From Paraburkholderia caballeronis (GTDB lineage: Bacteria; Pseudomonadota; Gammaproteobacteria; Burkholderiales; Burkholderiaceae), in the NCBI RefSeq assembly GCF_900104845.1, contig NZ_FNSR01000002.1, positions 124,001 to 188,000 on the forward strand: a stretch of 64,000 bases of DNA, written 5' to 3'. Position 1 is the stretch's first letter. Each line of letters begins with the position of its first letter. Below, one piece after another: positions 36,429-45,559 of this stretch. The position numbers and the translations under genes are program-made. The notes below the pieces were generated by a model. That model was given only the letters and a program-made list of their open reading frames with translations. It was not told where the DNA came from and did no database searches.

Positions 36429-36478
36429 TTGACAACGCGTTTCGAGGCCAATATACAATTGTAATTGCCGAATTACAA
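36429..36478 (+). promoter_or_regulatory. Near-consensus promoter and perfect inverted-repeat operator of the polyol ABC operon
   Basis: TTGACA (36429-36434), a 17-bp spacer and TATACA (36452-36457) form an almost ideal sigma-70 promoter. Overlapping the transcription start is TTGTAATT (36459-36466), GCCG, AATTACAA (36471-36478), a perfect 8-bp inverted repeat. It is the best candidate site for the SorC regulator at 40040. Confidence 0.75.
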
Positions 36479-36665
36479 GTGAAACACCCCGTCGGCAAAC
36501 CGCGGGAAAACCCGGTTAAAAGCCGATAAAACCCGCGTTGCAACAGGCTCGATACCCACCGCCAGCAAGGCCGAAGCGAAGCATGCACGCGTTCCCCGCG
36601 CCGCTTTCGGCTTCGACCGGCAGCCACAACTAAAGCAACCATCCTGGTTGGGACTGGAGACACGC
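36479..36665 (+). other. Long 5' leader with hairpin before the binding-protein start
   Basis: If transcription starts near 36464, the leader is about 200 nt. A perfect small hairpin CAACCA-TCC-TGGTTG (36636-36650) lies immediately before the ribosome site GGAGA (36656-36660). Further GC-rich pairing, CGCGGG with CCCGCG, is possible in the first half of the leader. Nothing matches a riboswitch I know. Confidence 0.35.
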
Positions 36666-38015
36666 ATGAAGAATCGCTACAGGCAGGCCGCCGTTGCGTT
36701 GTTCGGCGCAACGGTTTCGCTGGTCGCCGCGTCGAACGCAGCAGCGTGGACGTTGAAGGAGGCCGCCGCGCCGTACTCCGGCACCACCATTTCCGCGATC
36801 TTTCTCGACCGCCCCGGCTACAAGGCCGCGGAAAGCCTGATCCCGCAGTTCGAGAAGGAAACCGGCATCAAGGTGAAGTGGGACGTGATTCCGTACGAGA
36901 ACACGCGCGAGCGCCAGGTGCTGAACTTCGTCAGCGGCGGCGATCAGGACATCGCGCTCGTCGACGTCGTGTGGCTCGGCGAGTTCGCGAGCAACAAGTG
37001 GATCGTGCCGATCAAGACGTTCACCGACAACCCGAAACTCGCGGACCCGAAGCTGAACCTGCCCGGCTTCTTCCCGATCCTGCTGAACGCGTTCGGCACC
37101 TGGAACAACACGATCTACGGGCTGCCGTTCGACAACTACTCGGGGCTGATGTTCTACAACCAGTGCATGCTGAAGAGCGCGGGTTTCAACGGGCCGCCGA
37201 AAACGTGGGACGAACTGCTGAACGTGTACGCGCCGAAGCTGACGAACGCGTCGAAGAACCAGTTTGCGTTCGCGTTGCAGTCGCGGCGCGGCGAAACGCA
37301 GTCGGCGGACAGCTTCATGCGGATGCTGTGGCCGTTCGGCGGCTCGCTGCTCGACGCGAAGTTCCGTTCGAACCTGCTGTCGCAGCAATCGCAGGCAGGC
37401 CTCGAATTCCGGCAGAAGCTGATGAAGTACATGCCGCCCGGCATCGTCGATTTCGACCATGCGGAGTCGGTGAACGCGCTCGCGCAGGGCCAGGTCGCGA
37501 TGATTACCGAATGGTCCGCGTTTTATCCGACGCTGACCGATCCGTCGAAGTCGAAGCTCGGCAACTGCCTCGGCGTCGCGACCGAGCCGAGCGGCCCGGC
37601 CGGGCTGAAGCCGGCGCTCGGCGGCTTCTCGCTCGCGGTGAACGCGAAAGCGCCGAAGAAAAAGCAGGAAGCCGCGTGGCTGTTCATCCAGTGGATCACG
37701 TCGGAGGAAATGGCGCGGCCCTATCTGGAAGCGGGCGGCGTCAGCGCGCGGACGGCCGTGTACCAGGACAAGGCGGTGCAGGACAAGTTCGCGTTCGTGA
37801 AGCCGATGGTCACGTCGTGGCAAGGCGGCGTGCCGGACTTCCGGCCGCGTTTCCCCGAATGGCCGGCGATCTCCGAGATCATCGGCGAGTGGGGAACGAA
37901 GATGATGCTGGGCCAGGTGTCCGTGCATGACGGCTCGGTGGAGATCGGCAAGCGGATGGAGGTGATCCTGCAGAAAGCCGGCTATTACGACGGCAAGAAG
38001 CCGCTGTTGAAGTAG
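36666..38015 (+). CDS. Family-1 carbohydrate ABC transporter binding protein (polyol/sugar)
   Basis: 449 residues from ATG 36666, GGAGA five bases upstream. The signal peptide ends near residue 27 (SNAAA before WTL). The body is a SBP_bac_1 fold: [49 protein letters not shown], the Trp/Tyr-rich binding cleft, and [13 protein letters not shown]. It feeds the two permeases that follow. The set resembles sorbitol/mannitol-type importers, which fits the polyol dehydrogenases of the module. The exact ligand is inferred. Confidence 0.9.
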   Translation: MKNRYRQAAVALFGATVSLVAASNAAAWTLKEAAAPYSGTTISAIFLDRPGYKAAESLIPQFEKETGIKVKWDVIPYENTRERQVLNFVSGGDQDIALVDVVWLGEFASNKWIVPIKTFTDNPKLADPKLNLPGFFPILLNAFGTWNNTIYGLPFDNYSGLMFYNQCMLKSAGFNGPPKTWDELLNVYAPKLTNASKNQFAFALQSRRGETQSADSFMRMLWPFGGSLLDAKFRSNLLSQQSQAGLEFRQKLMKYMPPGIVDFDHAESVNALAQGQVAMITEWSAFYPTLTDPSKSKLGNCLGVATEPSGPAGLKPALGGFSLAVNAKAPKKKQEAAWLFIQWITSEEMARPYLEAGGVSARTAVYQDKAVQDKFAFVKPMVTSWQGGVPDFRPRFPEWPAISEIIGEWGTKMMLGQVSVHDGSVEIGKRMEVILQKAGYYDGKKPLLK

Positions 38016-38126
38016 GAGCCGCGCGCAAAGACTGGCTTTCGCCGCGTCTTTCGCGAACCGCGGGCCGGCTCCGTGCCGGCCCGAATGTTTCGAAGCTGTC
38101 GCAGCATCCCTGCCGTGGAGAGGCCG

Positions 38127-39041
38127 ATGTCCAGTCCCGCCGTCCGTCCGCTGCCGCCGCGCCGGATCCCGTTCGTGCCGCGCTCGCCGGCGTTCTGGTT
38201 TCTCGCGCCGGCCGTGCTCGCGCTCGCGGCGATCGGCGTTTATCCGATGCTGGTCGCGCTGTACAACTCGTTTCATCACTACAACCTGACCGATCTCGCG
38301 TCCGGCACGCCGTTCGTCGGCCTCGACAACTACATTGCGACGCTGACCGACCCGTCGTTCTGGGGCGCGCTCGGCCGCACGCTGGCGTTCCTGCTGCTGA
38401 CGCTGCCGATCGAACTCGGCCTCGGCCTGTTCGCCGCGCTGCTGCTGCACCGCCAGGCGCTGCCGCGCGTGCGCGCGATCGCGCGCGTGAGCCTCGTGAT
38501 CCCGATGGCGACCACCTATGCGGTCGTCGGGCTGATCGGCCGGCTCGTGTTCAACCGGCAGTTCGGGATCGCGAACTATCTCCTCGGCCTGTTCGGCGTG
38601 CCGCCGCTCGACTGGCTCGGCGACCCGACGCTCGCGTTCGTGTCGGTGATGATCATGGACATCTGGCAGTGGACGCCGTTCTGCGCGCTAATCCTGCTCG
38701 CGGGCCTGTCGATGGTGCCGCGCGAAGTGGAAGAAGCCGCGCGGCTCGAAACGCCGCGCTGGAGCATGATCTTCTGGCATCAGCAGCGCCCTTACCTGCT
38801 GCCCGGCATCACCGCGATCCTGATCCTGCGTTCGGCCGACATGCTGAAGATGTTCGACGCGGTGTTCACGATGACGCGCGGCGGCCCCGGCACCGCGACC
38901 GAGTTCATCAGCATCTATATCCAGCGCGTCGGCTTCCGGATCTTCGACCAGGGGATGGCGTCCGCGCAGGCGGTGCTGCTGCTGGTGCTGACGATCGTGC
39001 TGTCGCGGCTCTACATCCGCTACGTGTACCGGGAGGCCTGA
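38127..39041 (+). CDS. Sugar ABC transporter permease (MalF/UgpA type)
   Basis: 304 residues from ATG 38127, with GGAGAGG upstream; longer in-frame starts lack a ribosome site. About six transmembrane helices. The cytoplasmic EAA loop that docks the ATPase reads EEAARLETPRWSMIFWHQQ (about residues 208-226). The family end is DQGMASAQAVLLLVLTI. It starts 111 bp after the binding-protein gene. Confidence 0.92.
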   Translation: MSSPAVRPLPPRRIPFVPRSPAFWFLAPAVLALAAIGVYPMLVALYNSFHHYNLTDLASGTPFVGLDNYIATLTDPSFWGALGRTLAFLLLTLPIELGLGLFAALLLHRQALPRVRAIARVSLVIPMATTYAVVGLIGRLVFNRQFGIANYLLGLFGVPPLDWLGDPTLAFVSVMIMDIWQWTPFCALILLAGLSMVPREVEEAARLETPRWSMIFWHQQRPYLLPGITAILILRSADMLKMFDAVFTMTRGGPGTATEFISIYIQRVGFRIFDQGMASAQAVLLLVLTIVLSRLYIRYVYREA

Positions 39042-39043
39042 CC

Positions 39044-39952
39044 ATGCACGCATCCTCGACTCACGACGACGCGCGCAGCACGAGCGCAACCACCGCCGCC
39101 GCCGAGAAACCCGGGCGCGCCCGCCGCGCGCGCCGCACGCGGCAGCGCGCGACGTTCTGGCATTTCGTCGGCCTCGTCGTCGTGTTCCTGTCGTCGGTGT
39201 TCCCGTTCTACTGGATGGTCATGACGAGCCTGAAGCACCAGGCGGAGGCGCTCGCGAACCCGCCGGTATGGATCTTCACGCCGACCTTGCAGCACTACAT
39301 CGACGCGCTGTTCCAGCACGACGTCGCGTCGAGCCTCGTGAACTCGCTGATCGTCGCGAGTTGCACGACGGTGCTCGCCATCCTGCTCGGCACGCCGGCC
39401 GCGTATGCGCTCGCGCGCTTCGAGTTTCGCGGCAAGCGCGACCTGTGGTTCTGGTTCATCTCGAACCGGATGGTGAGCCCGGTCGTGCTCGCGGTGCCGA
39501 TCTTCCTGATCGCGACGCAGCTCGACCTGATCGACACGCACCTCGTGCTGATCCTCCTGTACCTGACGTTCTCGCTGCCGATCGTCGTATGGATCTGCAC
39601 CGACCAGTTTCACAACATCCCGATCGAACTGGACGAAGCCGCGCGGCTCGACGGCGCGTCGCCGTGGCGCGTGTTCTGGCGGATCAACCTGCCGCTCGCG
39701 ATGCCCGGCATCGTCGTGTCCGCGATCTTCGCGTTCATCTTCTCGTGGAACGACCTGCTGTACGCGCTCGTGCTGACGCGCAGCGACGCGGTGACGGCGC
39801 CGGTCGCCGCGACGAGCTACATGAGCGGGTACGAACTGCCGTGGGGTGAGATCATGGCGACCGGCACGCTGATCGTGCTGCCGATGGTCGTGTTCGCGCT
39901 GCTCGTGTCCGGGCGGCTCGTGCAGGGGCTGACGATGGGCGCGGTCAAGTGA
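39044..39952 (+). CDS. Sugar ABC transporter permease (MalG/UgpE type)
   Basis: 302 residues from ATG 39044, two bases after the stop of the previous permease, with GGGAGG inside that gene's end. The N-terminal 35 residues are hydrophilic and Arg-rich. Six transmembrane helices follow. The EAA loop is DEAARLDGASPWRVFWRINLP (split: DEAARLDGAS, PWRVFWRINLP). It is the second half of the membrane channel. Confidence 0.92.
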   Translation: MHASSTHDDARSTSATTAAAEKPGRARRARRTRQRATFWHFVGLVVVFLSSVFPFYWMVMTSLKHQAEALANPPVWIFTPTLQHYIDALFQHDVASSLVNSLIVASCTTVLAILLGTPAAYALARFEFRGKRDLWFWFISNRMVSPVVLAVPIFLIATQLDLIDTHLVLILLYLTFSLPIVVWICTDQFHNIPIELDEAARLDGASPWRVFWRINLPLAMPGIVVSAIFAFIFSWNDLLYALVLTRSDAVTAPVAATSYMSGYELPWGEIMATGTLIVLPMVVFALLVSGRLVQGLTMGAVK

Positions 39953-40039
39953 GCGTGGCGAAACGGGGCGAGCCGGCGCATGGCGAATACATGGACCGGC
40001 AGGGATCACACTAAAACAGCAAGCAAGGACAGCGAGTCC

Positions 40040-41065
40040 ATGAGCAAGAGTATTTCGACGGCGCCCGAAGCCGACAATCCGCTCGACCTGGAGGAAGAGC
40101 TTCAGGCGCGCGTCGCATGGCACTACTACGTCGGCAACCTGACGCAGCAGGAGATCGCCGAGCGCATCGGCAGCAACCGCGCGCGCGTGAACCGGCTGCT
40201 CGCGGCGAGCCGCGAGTCGGGGCTCGTGCAGGTGACGATCAACAGCCGGATCGCGCCGTGCGTCGCGCTCGAAGAGGCGCTGATGAAACGCTACGGGCTG
40301 GAGCGCGCGATCGTCGTGCCGGAAGGCGTGGATCGCGACACGACCCAGGCCGCGCTCGGCATCGGCGCGGCGAACTTCCTGTCGAAAGAACTGCGCGCCG
40401 GGCAGACGGTCGGCCTCGGCTGGGGCCGCACGATCCGCGCGACGCTGCGGGCGATGCCGCATCGCAGCTACGGGCCGCTCGCGGTGGTGTCGCTGCAAGG
40501 CGGGCTGCCGCACTGCCCGAGCATCAACACGTTCGACATCGTGTCCGACTTCGCGGACCTGTGCCAGGCCGACGGTTTCCTGTTCGCCGCGCCGATCTAC
40601 GTGAGCAGCCAGAAGGCGCGCGACATCATCCTTCAGGAAGACGCGGTGCGCGAGACCTACGAACGCGCGCGGCACGCGGACCTCGCGGTGCTGACCTGCG
40701 GCGACCTGACCGAATCGCTGGTCGTGACCTACGGGATCAGCAGCCCGGAGCAGCGCCGCGCGATCGAGGCGGCAGGCGCGGTCGGCGACATGCTCGGCCA
40801 CTTCATGGACGAATACGGCGAGCCGATTGACCATCCGCTGAACCGCCGCACGGTCGCGGTGAGCCTCGCGGACCTGCGCAGCATCCAGCGCGTCGTGCTG
40901 GTGTCGGGCGGCGAGCAGAAGTACGACGCGACGCGCGCGGCGCTGCGCGGCGGTTATCCGTCGGTGCTCGTCACCGACGAACGGACCGCGCAGCGGCTGT
41001 GCGCCGAACCGGAAGCCAGCGCCGCCGTCGCGGCCGGAGCGAAGCATGGACGACGCACCCGCTGA
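40040..41065 (+). CDS. SorC/DeoR-family sugar-responsive transcriptional regulator
   Basis: 341 residues from ATG 40040. The N-terminal HTH lies at about residues 25-65, with the recognition region LTQQEIAERIGSNRARVNRL. The rest is the SorC effector domain, a NagB-like Rossmann fold with GLGWGRTIRATL, VSLQGGLPH, ERARHADLAVLTCGDL and VLVSGGEQKYDATRAAL, which binds phosphorylated sugars. It overlaps the next gene by 20 bp, so it is part of the polyol operon, 87 bp after the permeases. Presumed controller of the operator at 36459-36478. Confidence 0.9.
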   Translation: MSKSISTAPEADNPLDLEEELQARVAWHYYVGNLTQQEIAERIGSNRARVNRLLAASRESGLVQVTINSRIAPCVALEEALMKRYGLERAIVVPEGVDRDTTQAALGIGAANFLSKELRAGQTVGLGWGRTIRATLRAMPHRSYGPLAVVSLQGGLPHCPSINTFDIVSDFADLCQADGFLFAAPIYVSSQKARDIILQEDAVRETYERARHADLAVLTCGDLTESLVVTYGISSPEQRRAIEAAGAVGDMLGHFMDEYGEPIDHPLNRRTVAVSLADLRSIQRVVLVSGGEQKYDATRAALRGGYPSVLVTDERTAQRLCAEPEASAAVAAGAKHGRRTR

Positions 41066-41810
41066 ACGCCGCGCCGACGCGGCCCGCGAATTCGCGGGCA
41101 AGACCGCGCTCGTGACCGGCGCGGGCAAGGGCATCGGCCGCGCGACCGCGCAACTGCTGGCCGCGCGCGGCGCGCGGGTCGTCGCGCTGAGCCGCACGGC
41201 GGCGGACCTCGCGACGCTCGCGGACGAAACCGGCTGCGCGACGTTCGCCGCCGATCTCGCGGACGTCGGCGCGACCCGCGCCGCGCTCGCGTCGATGCCG
41301 CCCGTCGATCTGCTGGTGAACTGCGCGGGCATCGCGCACCTCGCGCCGTTCGTCGAGACGTCGGCCGAGGCGCTCGACCTCGTGATGGCCGTGAACGTGC
41401 GCGCGCCGATGCTCGTCGCGCAGCATTGCGCGCGCTCGATGATCGCGCGCGGCGTGCGCGGCGCGATCGTCAACGTGTCGAGCATCGCGGCGCAGGTCGG
41501 CACGCCGCTGCATGCCGCGTATTGCGCGTCGAAGGGCGCGCTCGACGCGCTGACGCGCGTGATGGCGGTCGAACTCGGCGAGCACGGCATCCGCGCCAAC
41601 GCGGTCGATCCGGTCATCACGCTGACGCCGATGGCCGAACGCGCATGGAGCGATCCGGCGAAGTCCGGGCCGATGCTCGCGCGCATTCCGCTGCAGCGGT
41701 TCGCGGAACCGCTCGACGTCGCGCACGCGATCGTCTGGCTGCTCGGCGACGGCGCGGCGATGGTCAACGGCGTGAGCCTGCCGGTCGACGGAGGTTTTCG
41801 CGCGCGTTAG
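41046..41810 (+). CDS. L-xylulose reductase (DCXR)-like SDR
   Basis: 254 residues. Cofactor loop TGAGKGIG (24-31), NCAG, catalytic Ser145/146, Tyr159 and Lys163. The region from VDLLVN to the C-terminus is strikingly like animal DCXR, including ARGVRGAIVNVSS, YCASKGALDALTRVMA, the WSDP segment and LPVDGGF. DCXR interconverts xylitol and L-xylulose with NADP(H) and also reduces small dicarbonyls. It sits beside a xylitol/sorbitol dehydrogenase, so interconversion of xylitol and ketopentoses is plausible. It could also act on erythrulose. Confidence 0.82.
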   Translation: MDDAPAERRADAAREFAGKTALVTGAGKGIGRATAQLLAARGARVVALSRTAADLATLADETGCATFAADLADVGATRAALASMPPVDLLVNCAGIAHLAPFVETSAEALDLVMAVNVRAPMLVAQHCARSMIARGVRGAIVNVSSIAAQVGTPLHAAYCASKGALDALTRVMAVELGEHGIRANAVDPVITLTPMAERAWSDPAKSGPMLARIPLQRFAEPLDVAHAIVWLLGDGAAMVNGVSLPVDGGFRAR

Positions 41811-41915
41811 CGGCCCGCTGCGCCGGCCCCACGCAACCCATCCCCCATTCACCCTGAACGCGGGCATGCGCGCCACGACGACACACGCACGCCGCATCGA
41901 ACCGGAGGCATCACC

Positions 41916-42950
41916 ATGGAAGCACTCGTTCTCGAAGAAGCGCGGCGCATCAGCCTGCGGCCGTTTTCGCTGCCGCAGGTCGTCGGCCCGCGCGACGTGC
42001 GCATCCGCATCCACACCGTCGGCATCTGCGGCAGCGACATCCACTACTACCAGCACGGCCGCATCGGGCCGTTCGTCGTCAACGAGCCGATGGTGCTCGG
42101 CCACGAGGCGGCCGGCACGGTCGTCGAGGTCGGCGACGACGTGCATCACCTGAAGCCCGGCGACCGCGTGTGCATGGAGCCGGGCGTGCCGGACATGGAG
42201 TCGCGCGCCTCGCGCGAAGGGATGTACAACCTCGACCCGAAGGTCCGCTTCTGGGCAACGCCGCCGATCCACGGCTGCCTGACGCCGTTCGTCGTGCATC
42301 CGGCCGCGTTCACGTTCAGGCTGCCGGACAACGTGAGCTTCGCGGAAGGCGCGATCGTCGAGCCGCTGTCGATCGGCTTGCAGGCCGCGACGAAGGCCGG
42401 GATCCGGCCGGGCGACGTCGCGGTGGTGCTCGGCGCGGGCACGATCGGGATGATGTGCGCGCTCGCGGCGCTCGCGGGCGGATGCAGCCGCGCGATCGTC
42501 TGCGACCTCGTGCCGGAGAAGCTCGACCTGATCGGCAGCGTGCAGGGCGTGACGACCGTGAACATCCGCGAGCAGTCGCCGCGCGACGCGGTCGCGCAAC
42601 TGACCGACGGCTGGGGCGCGAACGTGGTGTTCGAGGCGAGCGGCAACGAAAAGGCGTTCGACGGCATCGTCGACCTGCTGTGTCCCGGCGGACGCCTCGT
42701 GCTGGTCGGCATGCCGCAGAAGGCGGTGCCGCTCGACGTCGTCGCATTGCAGATCAAGGAGGCGAAGATCGAGTCGGTGTTCCGTTACGCCAACATGTTC
42801 CCGCGCGCGATCCAGCTGATCGCATCGGGCCGGCTCGACGTGAAGCCGTTCATCTCGCGCACGTTCCCGTTCGCGGAAGGCATCAAGGCGTTCGAGGAAG
42901 CCGCGAGCGGCAACCCGAACGACGTGAAGGTGCAGATCGTGCTCGAATGA
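41916..42950 (+). CDS. Zinc-dependent xylitol/sorbitol dehydrogenase
   Basis: 344 residues. Catalytic zinc ligands are Cys38, His63 and Glu64 (LGHEAAG). The region that in most relatives holds four structural-zinc cysteines instead reads [16 protein letters not shown], without cysteine, so the structural zinc is absent. The NAD site is [22 protein letters not shown] and MEPGVP are typical of polyol dehydrogenases of the sorbitol/xylitol branch. Reaction: polyol + NAD to ketose. It closes the plus-strand polyol operon, 105 bp after the DCXR-like gene. Confidence 0.85.
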   Translation: MEALVLEEARRISLRPFSLPQVVGPRDVRIRIHTVGICGSDIHYYQHGRIGPFVVNEPMVLGHEAAGTVVEVGDDVHHLKPGDRVCMEPGVPDMESRASREGMYNLDPKVRFWATPPIHGCLTPFVVHPAAFTFRLPDNVSFAEGAIVEPLSIGLQAATKAGIRPGDVAVVLGAGTIGMMCALAALAGGCSRAIVCDLVPEKLDLIGSVQGVTTVNIREQSPRDAVAQLTDGWGANVVFEASGNEKAFDGIVDLLCPGGRLVLVGMPQKAVPLDVVALQIKEAKIESVFRYANMFPRAIQLIASGRLDVKPFISRTFPFAEGIKAFEEAASGNPNDVKVQIVLE

Positions 42951-42991
42951 CGGCGCGCGCCGGGGCTCGTGCGCCGGCGCGCGACGGACGA

Positions 42992-44242
42992 TCAGCCCGG
43001 CGCGAGCGCGGCGGCCGCGAACTGGCCGAGGTCGGTCGCCGGGTCGCGCAGCGCGTCCGCGTCGAGCTTCACGCCGGTGCCGGCGAGCTTCTTGCCGCAC
43101 AGGAAGTCCGGCATCGCATTCACCGCATCGACCGCGAGCAGCGCACCGTCCTTCAGGTAATAGACCGCGAAGCGGCGCGCGGCCGGGTCGCCGCGCACGA
43201 TGGTCGTGTCGTGGCCGTGCGCGAGCCCGACCGTCTGAAGCTTGAGGTCGTACTGATCGGACCAGAACCACGGCACGTCGCATGCGGGACGCGGCTTGCC
43301 GACGATCGCGCTCGCCGCGAGCTTCGCCTGCTCGACCGCGTTGTGCACGCTTTCGAGCCGGCCCGCGCGACCGTAATGGCCGAGCGGCCGGTGCGCGCAG
43401 TCGCCGATCGCGAAGATCGACGGGTCGGCGGTGCGCGCGTCGTCGTCCACTTCGACGCCGTCCGCGCAGGGCAGGCCCGCCTGCCGCGCGAGCGCCGTTT
43501 CCGGCACGACGCCGATGCCGACCAGCGCGAAGTCCGCCGGCACGAGGTCGCCCGACGCGAGCTTCACGCCGGTCAGCCGCCCGCCTTCGCCGACGAACGC
43601 GTCGATTGTCGCGCCGGTGCGCAGATCGACGCCCTGCGCGCGATGCTCGCGCTCGTAGAACGCGGACACGGCCTCGCCGGCCACCCGCGCGAGCACGCGC
43701 GGCGCGGCTTCGAACACGGTGACCTGGTGGCCGAGCTGGCGCGCGGCGGCGGCCGCTTCGAGGCCGATGTAGCCCGCGCCGATCACCGCGAGCTTCGCGC
43801 CCGGCTGCACGCGCGTGCGCAGCGCGTCGGCGTCCGCGAGCGAGCGCAGCATCAGCACGCCGTCGAGATCGTGGCCGGGAATCGTCAGCGCGCGCGGCGT
43901 CGAGCCGGTCGCGAGAATCAGCGTGTCATAGGCGAGCGTCGTGCCGTCGGACAACCCGAGCGTCTTGCCCGCGCGATCGATCGACTCCGCGCTCACGCCG
44001 AGCTTCAGTTCGATGCGGCTGTCGTCGTAGAACGCGCGCGGCTTCAGCCATAACCGCTCCAGCGCCGCCTCGCCCTTCAGATACGCCTTGCTGAGCGGCG
44101 GCCGGTGATACGGCGGCACCGGCTCGCCGCCGACCAGCACGATCCGGCCTTCATAGCCGTACTGCCGCAACAGCGCGGCCGCATTGCCGCCCGCGTGTCC
44201 GCCGCCGACGATCACGACCGTGCCGGCTGCCCCGTTCTCCAT
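42992..44242 (-). CDS. NAD(P)H-dependent ferredoxin/rubredoxin reductase (FAD, BphA4-like)
   Basis: 416 residues from ATG 44242, with AAGGAG six bases upstream. The FAD-binding GGGHAGG is at 13-19, followed by PYHRPPLSKAYL, the NAD-binding VIGAGYIGLEAAA near 150 and the second FAD motif FAIGDCA. The C-terminal reductase domain includes PWFWSDQYDLKLQ, diagnostic of oxygenase-coupled reductases. It transfers electrons from NAD(P)H to a ferredoxin that serves a P450 or Rieske oxygenase. No ferredoxin or oxygenase is adjacent. Its stop is 41 bp from the convergent dehydrogenase. Confidence 0.9.
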   Translation of the reverse strand: MENGAAGTVVIVGGGHAGGNAAALLRQYGYEGRIVLVGGEPVPPYHRPPLSKAYLKGEAALERLWLKPRAFYDDSRIELKLGVSAESIDRAGKTLGLSDGTTLAYDTLILATGSTPRALTIPGHDLDGVLMLRSLADADALRTRVQPGAKLAVIGAGYIGLEAAAAARQLGHQVTVFEAAPRVLARVAGEAVSAFYEREHRAQGVDLRTGATIDAFVGEGGRLTGVKLASGDLVPADFALVGIGVVPETALARQAGLPCADGVEVDDDARTADPSIFAIGDCAHRPLGHYGRAGRLESVHNAVEQAKLAASAIVGKPRPACDVPWFWSDQYDLKLQTVGLAHGHDTTIVRGDPAARRFAVYYLKDGALLAVDAVNAMPDFLCGKKLAGTGVKLDADALRDPATDLGQFAAAALAPG

Positions 44243-44404
44243 GCCTTGCTCCTTTTCATCTCTCGTTCGCGGCCGCCCGTTGTCTCCCATGCCGGAGCCA
44301 GGCCGCGAACCGGAGCGCCATCATCGCACGCTTTGCGCGCGGCGACGCGAACAGGCCCATGAAACGCGGGCCAACGTCCGCGTCCGGGTCCGCGTGCCGG
44401 TCGG

Positions 44405-45325
44405 TTAGTAAAACGCGTGGTCGTTCGGGGCCGCATACAGCGCGCGCAACTGCGGCGTCATCGGAAACCTGAAGTTCACGCCCTTCGGCGGAATCGGCCG
44501 TTCGAGCCACTTCGTGTAGAGCGCGCCGATCTCGCCGCTCTTCATCAAGCCGCCAAGCGTGTCGTTCACCAGCTGGCGAAACGCCGGATCGCCGTTGCGC
44601 ATCATCAGCGCATACGGCTCCGACGACTGCGGCGTGCCGGTGAGCATCCATTCGTCCGGATGCTGGGTCAGCGTGCGGGTGCCGGCGAGCAGCACGTCGT
44701 CCATCATGTACGCGACCGCGCGGCCGCTTTCGAGGATCGCGCGGCCCTGCGCGTAGTCCTTCGCGCTGAGGATCTCCATGTGCATCGGCTTCTGCTCGTT
44801 CATCGTGCGCAGGATCCGCTCGGACGTCGCGCCGCGGTTCGTCAGCACCGTCTTGCCGGCGAGATCGGGGAAGTCGCGGATGCCGGAGTCGCGGCGCGTC
44901 AGGAGCCGCGTCGTCGCGACGAAGAACGTGTACGAGAACGCGACCTGCTTCTCCCGCGCCTTCAGGTTCGTCGTGACGCCGCATTCGAGATCGACGGTGC
45001 CGTTCTGCACGAGCGGAATGCGGTTCTGCGCCGTGACGGCGACGAAGCGGACCTGCAATTGCGGGCGATTCGTGCGCGCCTTCACCGCGTCGATCACCTT
45101 GTTGCAGAGGTCCTGCGAGAAACCGATCACGCGGCCGTCCGCATCGACGTACGAGAACGGCACCGATGCCTCGCGGTAACCAATCGCGATCGTGTTCGTC
45201 GACGCGATCTTGTCGAGCGTCGGCTGCGCGACCTGCGCCGACGCGCGCGGCGCGACCGCGACCGACAGCACGACGCACGACGCGCACAGCGCGGCCACGG
45301 CCGCCAATCGCCTGGGGGGTCTCAT
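44405..45325 (-). CDS. Family-3 amino-acid ABC transporter binding protein (GltI-like)
   Basis: 306 residues from ATG 45325, GGAGAA upstream; the longer frame would add a hydrophilic stretch before the signal peptide. The signal peptide is residues 1-30 (ending RASA). The fold elements are TIAIGYREASVPFSYVD, GFSQDLCNKVIDAV, VDLECGVTTNLKAR and MRNGDPAFRQLVND, like glutamate/aspartate binding protein GltI. No permease or ATPase is next to it, so it is an orphan. It lies upstream of the ferredoxin reductase gene by 162 bp. Confidence 0.88.
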   Translation of the reverse strand: MRPPRRLAAVAALCASCVVLSVAVAPRASAQVAQPTLDKIASTNTIAIGYREASVPFSYVDADGRVIGFSQDLCNKVIDAVKARTNRPQLQVRFVAVTAQNRIPLVQNGTVDLECGVTTNLKAREKQVAFSYTFFVATTRLLTRRDSGIRDFPDLAGKTVLTNRGATSERILRTMNEQKPMHMEILSAKDYAQGRAILESGRAVAYMMDDVLLAGTRTLTQHPDEWMLTGTPQSSEPYALMMRNGDPAFRQLVNDTLGGLMKSGEIGALYTKWLERPIPPKGVNFRFPMTPQLRALYAAPNDHAFY

Positions 45326-45453
45326 CGGCTGGTTCTCCGTCGTTGCGTGGGTGCGGGTGGTCGGTTCGTCGAATGCGTATGGTGCCATGGCGGATGTGCG
45401 TACAACATATTCGGGCGGCCATGCACGCGGACACGCGTGGTTGACCCGGACAG

Positions 45454-45480
45454 AAAAACGCCGCGCACGAGGCGCGGCGT
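45454..45480 (-). terminator. Intrinsic terminator of the MFS transporter gene
   Basis: Read on the minus strand: ACGCCGCGC, a 5-nt loop, GCGCGGCGT, then TTTT. The perfect 9-bp stem lies 80 bp after the stop of the transporter gene at 45560. Confidence 0.8.
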
Positions 45481-45559
45481 GGGGTGGCGCGATGCGAACC
45501 TACGGTTCAGCCGCCCGCGAGAAGCCGGCGCAGCCGGGCGTCCCGCGAGCCGGCGCGCA

